The notes below the pieces were generated by a model. That model was not told where the DNA came from, did no database searches, and worked only from the letters and a program-made list of their open reading frames with translations. The translations under genes and the position numbers were made by a program. A stretch of DNA of 64,000 bases from Sparassis latifolia (Eukaryota; Basidiomycota; Agaricomycetes; Polyporales; Sparassidaceae), in NCBI GenBank assembly GCA_018466975.1, contig CM031563.1, positions 1,178,001 to 1,242,000 on the forward strand. The letters are read 5' to 3'. This document shows positions 1 to 9,253 of the stretch, in pieces; position 1 is the stretch's first letter, and the number at the start of each line of letters is the position of its first letter.

Positions 1-305
1 AAACGCCGGTCGGCGGCGATGAGGTGCTGCTTGGCGTCCTCGAAGGAGAACGTGAGCACGGCGGGAACGAAGACCGGCGCATCTCCAACGGCGGGCGGTG
101 GGGACAGCACAACCGGGGCGCTTGCTGGAGCCGCAGAGAATTCAGCCTTTGACGTGCGAGTCTTTTTTGACGGCGTCTTGGGGGCAGCCGCAGCGAGGGC
201 CTTCCTCTTCCTTGGTGCTTTCGCCGCGACGGGCACGAGTTCGGGAGTAGCTGCCGCCGCTACCTTTCTAGACGTAGCACCGCTCTGCGCGCGGGTAACG
301 GGCAT
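1..305 (-). CDS. DNA-3-methyladenine glycosylase (AlkA/Mag1-like), 5' part only
   Basis: Partial gene: only the first ~101 codons lie in the window and the rest runs off the left edge. The start MPVTRAQSG opens a basic, Ala/Lys/Pro-rich leader of about 80 residues containing clusters such as PRKRK and PSKKTR, which could act as nuclear localisation signals. It is followed by LTFSFEDAKQHLIAADRRF, which matches the entry into the HhH-GPD fold of fungal 3-methyladenine DNA glycosylases (typically a DAKxHLIxxDPRF pattern). Enzymes of this family remove alkylated purines in base-excision repair. The catalytic Asp and the helix-hairpin-helix lie outside the window, so activity cannot be judged. An in-frame upstream ATG at 347-345 would add 14 residues; I prefer the 305 start because MPVTR-type starts are common in fungal nuclear proteins. 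The assignment rests on a short conserved stretch. Confidence 0.6.
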   Translation of the reverse strand, partial: MPVTRAQSGATSRKVAAAATPELVPVAAKAPRKRKALAAAAPKTPSKKTRTSKAEFSAAPASAPVVLSPPPAVGDAPVFVPAVLTFSFEDAKQHLIAADRR

Positions 306-629
306 GGCACGAGTGTACGAGCGCAAGAGACAGACTCTAAAGAGCATGCAAGGTCAGCGCATGACGGCGATTGCTCGAGTCAGCTCTTACTTTATTTGTG
401 GGACGTCGGAGTCGGTGCCGCGCGCATTACATGATCGCTGCGCGTCTTGAGACGCGTTGGGCGCTTGCACGATCGCGTCACGCGTCTGAGACCTGCCTAA
501 TTCAGCCTCGGTGGCACTCTGCCAGGGCCTCTTAACCGCAGCTATCTCTCTCCGTTCTCTCACTCTATTCCCATCCCATCATCACCACAACCGCCACCGC
601 AGAACCCTACAATTTCTCGATTACTCAGG
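306..629. promoter_or_regulatory. Divergent intergenic region between glycosylase and I9 inhibitor genes
   Basis: About 320 bp separate two divergently transcribed genes, so both promoters should lie here. The part next to the inhibitor (about 540-600) is pyrimidine-rich (CT and CATC runs), as is common in basidiomycete 5' leaders. I see no clear TATA box and no other gene. Confidence 0.4.
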
Positions 630-1138
630 ATGTCCGGAAGTCAGTAATTCTCTGTCCGTTCCGCGCCGGGTGGCCACCGCTGTCGTTGCGGATGTCACCC
701 TCAACTGCCTGTGAAACCAGTCTGACTCTCTCACTCTCACCAGAATACATCGTCGTCTTCAAAGACCATGTCTCAGATTCAAAGATCAACAACGTCGCCG
801 CGGATATCACTACCAACGGTGCGTCCGCAATCTCTTCCCAGCATATCCCGACATCTAACGCACAGCAACGTCAGGAGGCGTAGTGGGCAAGAAGTTCGAG
901 TCGCTGCTGAAGGTGCGTCGCGTCGCTCTACCGTCCTCACTGCGTTCAATGATCGTTTGGCGCGACCCGGTATATATTTGCAGGGTTTCTCCGCTGAGAT
1001 TCCTGAGGGATACTTGACGCAGCTCCAGTCACTCCAGGGCGGCGACATTGACTATATAGGTGCGTCGCCTCCATCCACCTCGTGTCTCTTGCTGACCACT
1101 TTCGTGCAGAGCCGGACGGCCCTGTCCACACCCAGTAA
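630..1138 (+). CDS. Proteinase inhibitor I9 domain protein (POIA1/PBI2-like)
   Basis: Complete five-exon gene: 630-639, 744-818, 866-912, 984-1059, 1110-1138. The introns all have GT-AG ends and the spliced product is 78 residues with no secretion signal. The protein starts MSGKYIVVFKDHV and ends DIDYIEPDGPVHTQ, the complete inhibitor I9 fold seen in subtilisin propeptides, yeast PBI2 and Pleurotus POIA1. Family members inhibit subtilisin-like proteases (vacuolar proteinase B in yeast) and can act as chaperones for protease folding. Without a signal peptide a cytosolic or vacuolar role is expected. The first exon is only ten nucleotides and carries MSG plus one base. The reading frame is intact and the conserved YIVVFK and GFSAEIPE motifs are present, so the gene looks functional. 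The target protease is unknown. Confidence 0.93.
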
Positions 1139-1444
1139 TGTGATATCATATCCGTAGCAGCGTCGACACGTGTACCTGGCAGATCTATACATGTTGTATC
1201 TTGTCTATTAGTATCTTAGCTATTTCTTACTATCCCGCGACTGATTTTCCGATGCACGTTAACAGGTAGGTTTGGGGTGAGTCATTGACTTAATAGAGAA
1301 TGAGGTATCGCGAAAGTATCGCAGTGCACGATGCTCGCAGTCAGACGACATTGATTTCTTCAGCTGGTCCGACAAGATGCTCGCCAAGTCTCGATGTTTC
1401 CGGCCCAGTCATGCACAAGATGCATAGCCAAGTATGACTGTATG
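1139..1444. other. Intergenic, 3' side of inhibitor gene
   Basis: This stretch holds the 3' UTR of the inhibitor gene and about 250 bp of non-coding sequence up to the first detectable mannanase homology. I see no gene in it. Confidence 0.4.
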
Positions 1445-2240
1445 AGGTATGTGAGTTGTCGGGACTCTTCTTGTGGTGCGCTGGTTTTTAAGTAATGATG
1501 GTGTGCCAGGCAGCATACAAGAGCTATGTCTCCGCATTCGTGGGCCTCTTCGTGGACGAGCCGGGCATCCTGGGCTGGGAACTTGCGAACGAGCCGTCCA
1601 CTGGGTATGCAAGTGTTCCATATATTGAGTCGAATAACGGCTGATGCGCGGCGGGCAATGTAGTTTCTTGACAAAAGATTGCACCACGGCGACGAACACG
1701 ACATGGGTAGAGGAGATATTGGCGTACATCAAGTCCATCGATAGCAACCACCTCGTAGGCTGGGCGACGAGGAATCCTACAACTTCCCTGGTGCGACGGA
1801 CTGGCCTTATGCGTATGCATATTCCCTTTCTGCATTTAATGTGGTCGCGGAAATGACCTGTTTGTTAGAGGTGGTGAAGGAATAGACTTTAATGCCAACC
1901 TCCAGGTCTCCACTATTTATTTCGGCACTGCTCATGTGACATTACTCGCAAGGATCGCATGATAACATGATTACGCCGCAGCTGTACCCGGTTAGTGTGT
2001 ATCTCCCCTTGCTCAGAGTCAGACATAGTCCTGACCGCTGTGCGCAGGGAACGCAGGGTTGAAGGCAAGCTGGGTCACACCTTGCAAATGGTGCGACACC
2101 GGACGATAGCTTCACTGTATGTTACTCCGAGCGACATTTCTGTGTTTGTCAGCTGAGTTGGGGTCCAGATATCCGAATAACATCGTCTACCAGCTCGAGG
2201 CTTCCTCTGCGCATGCATCGAAAATCAGGAACAGGTTGTG
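1445..2240 (+). pseudogene. Truncated GH5 mannanase pseudogene
   Basis: This is a decayed partial copy of the complete mannanase gene at 31.1-33.0 kb, in opposite orientation. Similarity covers introns as well as exons. Present are the equivalents of exon 7 (1510-1608, [20 protein letters not shown] with the NEP acid/base motif), exon 8 (about 1662-1815), exon 9 (about 1869-1935), the 9-nt exon 10 (LYP, about 1981-1989), exon 12 (about 2062-2117) and exon 13 (about 2171-2248). Exons 1-6 are missing, so there is no signal peptide. Exon 11, which carries the catalytic nucleophile, is deleted: intron sequence of exon 10 runs straight into intron sequence ahead of exon 12. There are small indels in exons 7, 8 and 12 and an in-frame stop ahead of exon 9. 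A functional product is not possible. Confidence 0.85.
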
Positions 2241-2248
2241 TGTGTAAT

Positions 2249-3500
2249 TCTGCCCCAAAGTAGTGGTAGAATGGTGAACGGACTCCAATGCATGTTTGAC
2301 AATTCTGAGTGTAAGATAGAGGTAAAAAGGCTGATGACCGCCAAATTGTCAGTCCACCGGCGTCTAACTCTACAAGCGTCACGTGCCGAGAGTGACCCCA
2401 GGAACTAGCGGCCGCGAGACGAAGGGCAGGGCATGAGGGGCGCACGAGAGGGAGTAGCACCATGGTGGGAGGAGGAGGCAGAAACTGTGGCAAGAGGGCA
2501 CATGGTATGCATGTCAAATATATCTGCCCTTTTTCTGGGCCAGGGAGGGCCAGGAAGAAGGGGCATGTTTAGTAGGGAGGGTTGGGGAGCCAAGACAGGC
2601 ACCCGGGCATCACCCAAAGGTGGAGGCCCCACAAGCACCCTGCTGGACTGTCAATGCACCCACCAGGAACTGTAAATCTGATGACCCGAAGCAAGCTGAA
2701 CTGGGGGCTGAATCTTGCAGAGGACCATACTGTGGCCTCCCACAAACATGCAGCTGACCATACTGCAGCCCCCTACAAACATGCAGCTGACTGACAAATT
2801 TACAGTCCTCAAATTTACATCCCCTCAAGGAGCTCCAAGTCCCCATCAAGCCCTGGTGCTACCTCCCACCAGTAGTGGCCACTGGCACCCATATATTTAG
2901 TTTATGATCTCATTAGTTTATTCTGTACCTAGTTTATTGTGTATATATTCCTCTACTTGTAGTACTCACATCACCCTGCCAGGGCCTTATCTACTGCATT
3001 GCGGCTCACCAACATTTGCATGCAGCATGTGCATGTCCGCTCACATTTTTTTTTCATTCACCAAGGCTGGCTGAGGACTCGTGCTCATGTGTGGATGGAT
3101 CAGGCAGGAGGAACCATAAATGGACTATAATTGGCCATGTGACTCAGCATGACAGGACTGTCAATCTGGCGAAGAAAGTTCATTCTTGGCTGCCTTCATC
3201 ACAGTGTGACCAATTATGTGAGCTTAGGACTTAATTGTGTCATTGTGAGTGAATAAGGGAAGTGCTGACTGCATCGGTGGAGACCTTGCTTGCAGGAAGA
3301 CGTCTTTGTATTTGGGTTACAAATGGATTATCAACGTGCTGTGTGAAGTTTACAAAAGGCGCATTGGCTAGTAGTACGACTACATAGGGCACATTGGAAA
3401 AAAATGACTGGTGAAAAAAAGCATGCTACCTGGGGACTCATCTGCAGTGGCACTCAGTCAACATGAATGCGAGAAAAATGTAATACTTACTCTAGTTGTT
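2249..3500. other. Low-information region at left edge of transposon island
   Basis: No gene with recognisable family features. Short open frames occur on both strands but none shows a domain, a sensible splice pattern or a conserved motif. The base composition shifts here from CpG-rich host sequence to CpG-poor sequence. The only ordered structure I see is the two-copy 33-bp tandem repeat at 2723-2788. Confidence 0.4.
2723..2788 (+). repeat. Two tandem copies of a 33-bp unit
   Basis: Two adjacent 33-bp units (2723-2755 and 2756-2788) start GACCATACTG and end ACAAACATGCAGCT, differing at a few positions. A third partial unit (GACTGACA) follows. Because 33 is a multiple of three, an open frame across it reads as an 11-residue repeat (DHTVASHKHAA), but nothing suggests that it is translated. 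Confidence 0.7.
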
Positions 3501-4652
3501 GGTCCTCAACTGTTTGGTTGGCAACTCCACAGTGGAGTGTACAGATTCATGTGCTGGACTCTCTTTTTACGCAGTGTGATGGGACCAGAGGGCTTTGGGG
3601 AGATGAGAACTCGCAGAGATTCAATATTAGCAATATAGACGTCCTTCTTGTTGTTGAAACCAAAGTGTGTCATACAAAAGCACACAATAGTGCTCTGCAC
3701 AACATTTTGTTGTAAGCTGAGGGCACAATAATCTCCCTATGCATGTCAAAGGCCTCGATGCAATGGGCAATGTGTGTGGTCTACATTTCCTTCAGAGCCT
3801 CCTTTGCTGCAGTGGTTTGAGCAGGCCATGCATTGATATAGCATTCTGGAGGCAGGTGGTGTTCATTGGAAGGGCCAGCTGTATGAAGGAGTGAGGAATG
3901 CAGAAAGATGTGAAGCTAGTTACATTCACGTTCTTTTTGAGTAGCATGGGATGGTTGAACAGTGCTCGCTTTATCTAAAAGTGAGGGAGTCAGTAAGTAA
4001 GGTAGAAAATCAAGAACATTACCCACTGCTTGTGTTGTCTTGCAATGCGAGTGGCTGAGACTGTTGCCCTGCATTCTTGACCTTCTGTAGTAGGGCCTAC
4101 ATTAGATTTCATGGAATTTGAAGGTGAGACACTCACTTCAAACACGATGTGGCAAAACTTCACCTTCTAAATCTGGAATGGTTCCTCGCCCTTAGTGATC
4201 AGCATTCCCTGCTTTAATTCAGCTTGTGTGAACTGTACTTTATCCTGTAACTTCTGCAAATTGGCAAGCAGGACATTGAAATCCTCGGCAATCATGAGAT
4301 GACCCACAGGGGGTGCAGCACCCATGAATGTCAGTTTGATATCTGCAAAACTCTTGGTGGACTCATCAGCCCATTTCCAGTTCGCATCAGGTGCCAGCCA
4401 GCAGTTGTCATCAGTGATAAAGATGATCGCAGAAATGATAATGGAGTCAGGGGGCTGAGGAGAAGTACCATCATCAAGTTTTGCGATGTGAGCCTTATAA
4501 GTGGCTTCTGCCTTTTTTGCAGCAGCCTTGGTGGTTAGTCGATGGTTTTGCCCTTCTGCAAACTACATGAGATTATTGAGAGCCTCCTTTTGTCTAAGGT
4601 AGAGCTCATCTGATCCCACAGTGAGAGCATTACAGTAATCCTTGACTTTCAT
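3490..4652 (-). pseudogene. Decayed transposon-type ORF, reverse strand, family unknown
   Basis: The reverse strand carries a long frame interrupted by few stops. It opens at 4652 (MKVKDYC), has a TAG at 4565-4563, is open for 131 codons to a TAG at 4169-4167, and continues with coding character to about 4010. There a GTAATG...TTTTAG segment looks like an intron. Downstream, in other frames, come AFDMHREIIVPSAY (about 3750) and VYIANIESLRVLISPKP (about 3600). These C-terminal blocks resemble a repetitive Agaricomycete protein family I associate with transposons (pattern PPSAY...L.GAL...ANI.SLRVL.PP); that link is from memory and unverified. Stops and frame changes make it non-functional. The frame begins right at the outer end of the large foldback element, so the insertion may have severed it. 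Confidence 0.5.
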
Positions 4653-5027
4653 CCCACTTCAGAGTACCCTTCTGACCTAGCTCTTAGCTTCAACATAATC
4701 TATATTGTGTTGTAGCTAAAAGCCTCTCAGGTGTCAGACAGACCATGGTACCAATACATGTCCCAGGGCATTATATGAGATTACCTAGGGCAAAGGCAGG
4801 GCATAGGCTGGTCCAATGGCACAATTATCATATGGAATATCCTATAGTACTAGGGCACTGATATTTATATCCCAGTATTACTGGTTGTCCCATGGTGCCA
4901 GGGGTATATAGGGATGTCCCACTATTAGTAAAAGATGTATTTTCAGGCAATTGTATGTGTAGTTTTTTATACTTTATTCCACTATCATATTATTTAAGCC
5001 TTAATTATAAAAACAGTGACTATACAC

Positions 5028-6490
5028 CACAAATCCAAGTCGACGTCGCTGCAACAGGCAACCTCAACAGCAGAAAGGGCTTGACTTTAAGTGTTTGAGT
5101 GATATTCTGGGCCCGGAGTAGCTTAGAAGTATGTTTCTGAGCTCGTTGCGACTCCAATATCACGTGGGAATATTTCAGTGGCATCTCTGTGTCAAGGTTC
5201 CTTCGAGGTGCCGCATGAGCTTGGTTCGACCTCAGCACCTCTATCATTGTGATGTCCCCTCGCAAGCCTCAAGCAAACTCGGGTGCCTGCTCAGTGCCAG
5301 ACTGCCTTAAAACTTGCATATAAGATGCGGCTTGCGGTGCTCAACAACTTGAACTCGAACCATGTTCAACTCTGCCATCTCATCCTGGTCACTGCATTTG
5401 CGAGACAACATGTCGGTCTCCTCAGTGTCCCCACCAGTACTTGAATTTTTCAAAACTAGTCTTTACGGCCCTGACCTGAAGCAGTCATTCATCGATGCAC
5501 AGTGGGGGCCACATGGCCGGGATGACTCCAGAGATTGTGTGCAAGTATTTCTCCCACCTCCTGTAGACCAATGATTGTCATGTCAGAACGGTCTGTGGTT
5601 GGGCATACAGGGTTGGACAAACTCGGCCACGAAGTGTTTCATATAGTGGTGAATGTTGTATATTGGGTATGTGTTGCCATCCTCAGCATATTGTACCACA
5701 TTGATCACATTGTAGATTGCCACCATGGCCTGCAATCTGAAGTTCCGTATACTTTGCTGCACTCACACTTGCATTCAGTGAGACTTTCTCAAAAGCCCCA
5801 TCAGTTGCTGGCATCCATCGTAAGTCATGAGCAACTCAGACCTGCACATATGTGAAGACTGATAATAAACTGCCATAGGACTGCTGAAGATGCCGAAGCT
5901 CAGTCAAGTTATCTCATTCCAGCATGGAAGTACACACAACGAGATGGGTTTTTTCTTGGCTAGATGTATTTCCCATCTCTGATATTGACCAGAGCACATA
6001 TCAGGCCATCTTCCGTCTCGATGCCACACTCATTATTCCACGCCCGCGATCGACGTGGATGTTCTAACATTTGGAGGCATGGATAGGTACCAAGTAATGC
6101 AGCGTTAATTCAGATCTGCAATATAAAACCGATTTCACGCATATTTCATTGTGTAAATATCTATCATGAACCAACAGCGGCCGTGGCTGCGGGAGAATCT
6201 AAGGTCCATCACAAGAAGGATCGTGGGATAAGCTTATACAACATCCAATGAAAAGGTCTTTGAAAGGACCTGTGAATGTCCATGAAAGCTTATTGAAAAT
6301 GTCGGTGAGAGCTTGGCCGCGCGCTTTGCCAAAGGCTGCGTCTCGATCTTGATTCGAGCTTCGTGTTGAATGACCGTCACTAATTTGGCATTTCGAAGCT
6401 CGCCAGGATCTTTATTATTCACTTTTCAATCCCGGTTCCTCCATCACTTGGAGACACAGGTCCCAAGCTCAAATCAATATTCTGCTGGTT
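5028..6490. other. CpG-containing cargo inside the foldback element
   Basis: Between the arms lies about 1.45 kb with a composition unlike the AT-rich arms: GC-richer, with many CpG dinucleotides. It looks like host gene space. Short open frames (for example 5362-5574 on + and 5020-5265 on -) have no recognisable domain. The base change is abrupt at about 5040 on the left and at about 6500 on the right, where a tRNA-like fragment sits. I cannot name any captured gene. Confidence 0.4.
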
Positions 6491-6515
6491 CCGTGGTGTA
6501 GTGATATAAACAAGC
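6487..6515 (+). other. Truncated tRNA-Val-like 5' fragment
   Basis: GGTTCCGTGGTGTAGTGAT matches the acceptor 5' strand, D-stem and A-box start of a fungal tRNA-Val (which normally continues with TGGTTATCAC). Similarity ends after about 20-25 bases and AT-rich sequence follows, so this is a fragment and not a gene. The rest of the tRNA was not found in the window. Confidence 0.35.
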
Positions 6516-7339
6516 ACTTTATTTGCATATTATATAAGGTGAGATCTCCCATTTTAAGGATACCCTAAGATTTTTTTTAAGATTCACAGATATTTAGTCT
6601 CTTCTTTAGCCTGAAGTTTCTATTAAACTACTATAATTATCTAGAGATTTATACTAACAGTTGAATTACTAAGGTTTAAGAGTGACAGGTCCTTACATGG
6701 GATATCCCATCACATAAAGGGACATCCCATAATACAAAGGTGTTATTCAGTGAATGCATTTCTGAGTGTAACTTGACTGAAGTCTTAGGTCAAATGCCTT
6801 TCTTTTTTCATTCAAATACAGTATATGATAGGAGACATGACAAGAATATATCTCCTTTGCTAGTATATGAGTAGACTGAGTTGTTCTATTTCTTGAGACA
6901 CTTAGTGAAAGTTGTAGTATAGCTATAATACATACTATATGCCAAAGATTATATCATGTTAGTCTCAACATTATATCAGAAAATGTAAAATTAATTTTAA
7001 AACACGAGAATAAACATTGTTGTTTGATCTGTCTTAGTTGTTATATGAGCTAATAAAGTTGTTGTATATGCTACCAATAGTAATATTGTCTTTATAACAT
7101 TACAAATGCATACACAATACTTGATATGAGATATCCTGCTTTCTATAAATATTTCACCATATATAAAGTGCAAATAAGGCACTTATTTACAGTATTTTAG
7201 TCACTGTTTTTATAATTAGAGCTTATACAATATGATTGTAGAATAAAGTATTAAAAAACTACCATACAATAGCCTGAAAATACATCTTTTACTAATAGTG
7301 AGACATTTCTATGTACCCCTGGCACTATGGGACAACCAG

Positions 7340-8356
7340 TGACAGACGAGAATGGTGTCTTGGATAAAACACAAACCAAAACAAAATCCTTCTGAGGTCA
7401 CCAGACTTGAACAAAGTTGGGAAATATTCCTCAGTGTATTCGATGTAGTAATCGCTTGGTTACCTGGTAGTAATCAAGTGTGAGAGTGTGTGTGTGAGTA
7501 AGAGGGAAAGACTGTCTTATAATAAGACAGAGAGAATGACCGAGTAATAAGTAACTGAGTTAACAGATGACCGATTGACAGATGACCGAGTTATGACTTG
7601 CTTGATGCCTATAATGCTATGCCTGAATAACACTATATTCAGGTAAGTATGAACTTGAGTATATATCGACTAGTGACTACTGAGGTGAGAAGAATGTCCT
7701 ATACCTTTAGGACAACAGGTTTCCTCTGGAAGTCCAAGTGGGCTTCCAGGGTTTATATACTAAAGAAGGTGGGAAAATCTAAATAATAGAAAAGCACCTT
7801 TAATAGAAATAACAATAGAAAATGTGATAATAGGAGTCTGAGTCATAACAATAAGAAATGACTCTGAATAAAAAAAGAGAGTGGGGGATAATAAAAATAA
7901 TAAAGACAATAGAAACCTACCTCGCTATTGTCCTTTTTAAGTGTCAGACATTAGTCAGCAAAAATGACCAAGCATTTCAGTGACTAAAACAGACAGCGCA
8001 AGCAGGCAGTGATGAATACTTGAGGATAATACATGAACGTGCATGAGTGGAGGGGTTGAGCAAGCGTGCTAGCAAGTACAAAGAAACTTCCTTGTCAATT
8101 CTAGACCCGCAATGTTCCCTTCTCTCTGAATTCCTCAGCATTGACTTCTTCCTGATCTCCAGCGCATGCGAAGTCCAACTTATAAGCTTCGTCATAAAGA
8201 CGAGCTCTGGCACACGTGGCCTTGGCAGCTTTGGCCTTGGCCTTCATCGCCTTATTGTTGGCCTTGGCCTTGGATCACTCTGCTTGCTAAGCTTGATATC
8301 TAGAGTATTGCGTTAGTTATGCGAGTTTTATATTGAAACATGTTACACATCTGTCA
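7340..8356 (-). mobile_element. Solo LTR inserted in the foldback right arm
   Basis: A 1,017-bp unit reads, on the minus strand, TGACAGATGTG...CTCGTCTGTCA, so it has TG...CA ends and terminal inverted repeats TGACAGA/TCTGTCA. It is flanked by CCAG at 7336-7339 and 8357-8360. The intact left arm of the host foldback has a single copy of that site, which proves the insertion. A TATA box (TATATAAA on the minus strand) lies at about 7759-7752, as expected of an LTR promoter. A homologous copy lies at 16.2-23.5 kb. No internal region or second LTR is present. A Lys/Ala-rich open frame is carried near one end. Confidence 0.8.
8101..8273 (-). other. Lys/Ala-rich open frame inside the LTR
   Basis: On the minus strand the LTR encodes about 57 codons beginning SKAKANNKAMKAKAKAAK and ending EEFREKGTLRV before a TAG at 8103-8101. 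The second LTR copy (about 16322-16490, + strand) keeps the same register for over 40 residues (GKAKANKKATKAKVKAV...YELDFAFAEDQ) before decaying. There is no start codon of its own; the frame may follow an intron acceptor (ACTCTAG) or be the tail of a longer ancestral ORF. Function unknown. Confidence 0.4.
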
Positions 8357-8588
8357 CCAGTAATACTGGGATATAAATATCAATGTCCTAGTACTATAGA
8401 ATATTCCATATGATAATTGTGCCATTGGACCAGCCTATGCCCTGCCTTTGCCCTAGGTAATCTCATATAATGCCCTGGGACATGTATTGGTACCATGGTC
8501 TGTCTGACACCGAGAGGCTCTTAGCTACAACACAATATAGATTATGTTGAAGCTAAGAGCTAGGTCGGAAGGGTCTTCTGAAGTGAGG

Positions 8589-9253
8589 CTTGAGTAGAAG
8601 TGTTGTTACTTTGGGTACATCCTGTGCTTCATGACACTGACTCAGAAGCTTCGGTGAATGATGCTATTTGCATATAGGAATTAAGGATTTTTTGCACTCG
8701 GATGTCAATGTCGGATCTATTCTGGAATTACTGGATATGGAGGGGATTATCTCCCACCATGTCAATCCTGGAAGATACTTCCTAACATCTGGAACTGGTG
8801 GCCTACTGCCTGAGCATGTTAACCTGCACAGTATTGGTATTGGTCCCGGTTCAACTCTGTGGATGCATTTTTGTACGCTGAGTGAATCATGCTACAATGA
8901 GCAAGGTGAGAAAATGCTACTTTCACATGGATCCTGTTGCAGAATTTGAAGTACACATGTTGATATCAGAAAACAGTTCTCCCACTTCTCTCAGATGGCA
9001 TCATCTTCTAAAATACAAGAAGTCCCAATCCCTACCTTTTTCACAAAGTGACCACTCTCTGATTTGCATGAGCATGACTCAGAATCTGTGTCAGAAAGTC
9101 CACCAAAGAAGTCAAAACAGCATCACACTGCATCTGGTCTGAGGATAGCTCTGTCTGATGCTGTAATAATAAATAATGGCAGGCTGCGACACCACCAGAC
9201 TGCCACTACTGCTACTGCAAGTTTGTTATCATCTAACATACTGCACCAGTGGC
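8589..9253. other. Island sequence with weak ORF remnants
   Basis: An open frame at 8668-8949 (+) contains phrases such as VGSILELLDMEG and VNPGRYFLTSGTGG but matches no family I know. From about 9046 comes a segment related to 10158-10270 (see the repeat entry). No intact gene. Confidence 0.35.
9046..9170 (+). repeat. Direct repeat, left copy, flanking the small foldback
   Basis: Starts GTGACCACTCTCTGATT and aligns with 10158-10270 (GCGACCACTCTCTGATT). Conserved blocks include CTCAGAAT, TCCACCA and ATCTGGTC. Read as protein, both encode versions of a PPKKSK/PPRRSK motif near the N-terminus of the same lost ORF. Confidence 0.65.

Larger units (their letters stand above)
4654..8588. mobile_element. 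Large foldback element with ~375-bp inverted arms
   Basis: The left arm (4654-5027) is the inverse of 8588-8357 plus 7339-7195; the two right-arm pieces are split by the solo LTR at 7340-8356. Landmarks shared by both arms include CTAGCTCTTAGCTTCAAC, the CATGGTACCAATACATG block and AATTATAAAAACAGTGACTA at the inner end. Without the LTR the element would be about 2.9 kb with 2.17 kb between the arms. I see no transposase. Long inverted arms around non-transposase cargo are typical of foldback or MULE-like non-autonomous DNA elements. No convincing target-site duplication is visible; CTTGA occurs near both ends but not at matching positions, so the class is open. Confidence 0.8.

Noticed and set aside
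2405..2794. Overlapping open frames on both strands near 2.4-2.8 kb
   Set aside because: Low-complexity Gly/Pro/His composition created by the 33-bp tandem repeat and GC-rich sequence; no gene structure.
7500..7600. Short repeats of ACAGATGACCGA as a possible CRISPR-like array
   Set aside because: Only two adjacent units without spacers, inside an LTR of a eukaryotic genome.
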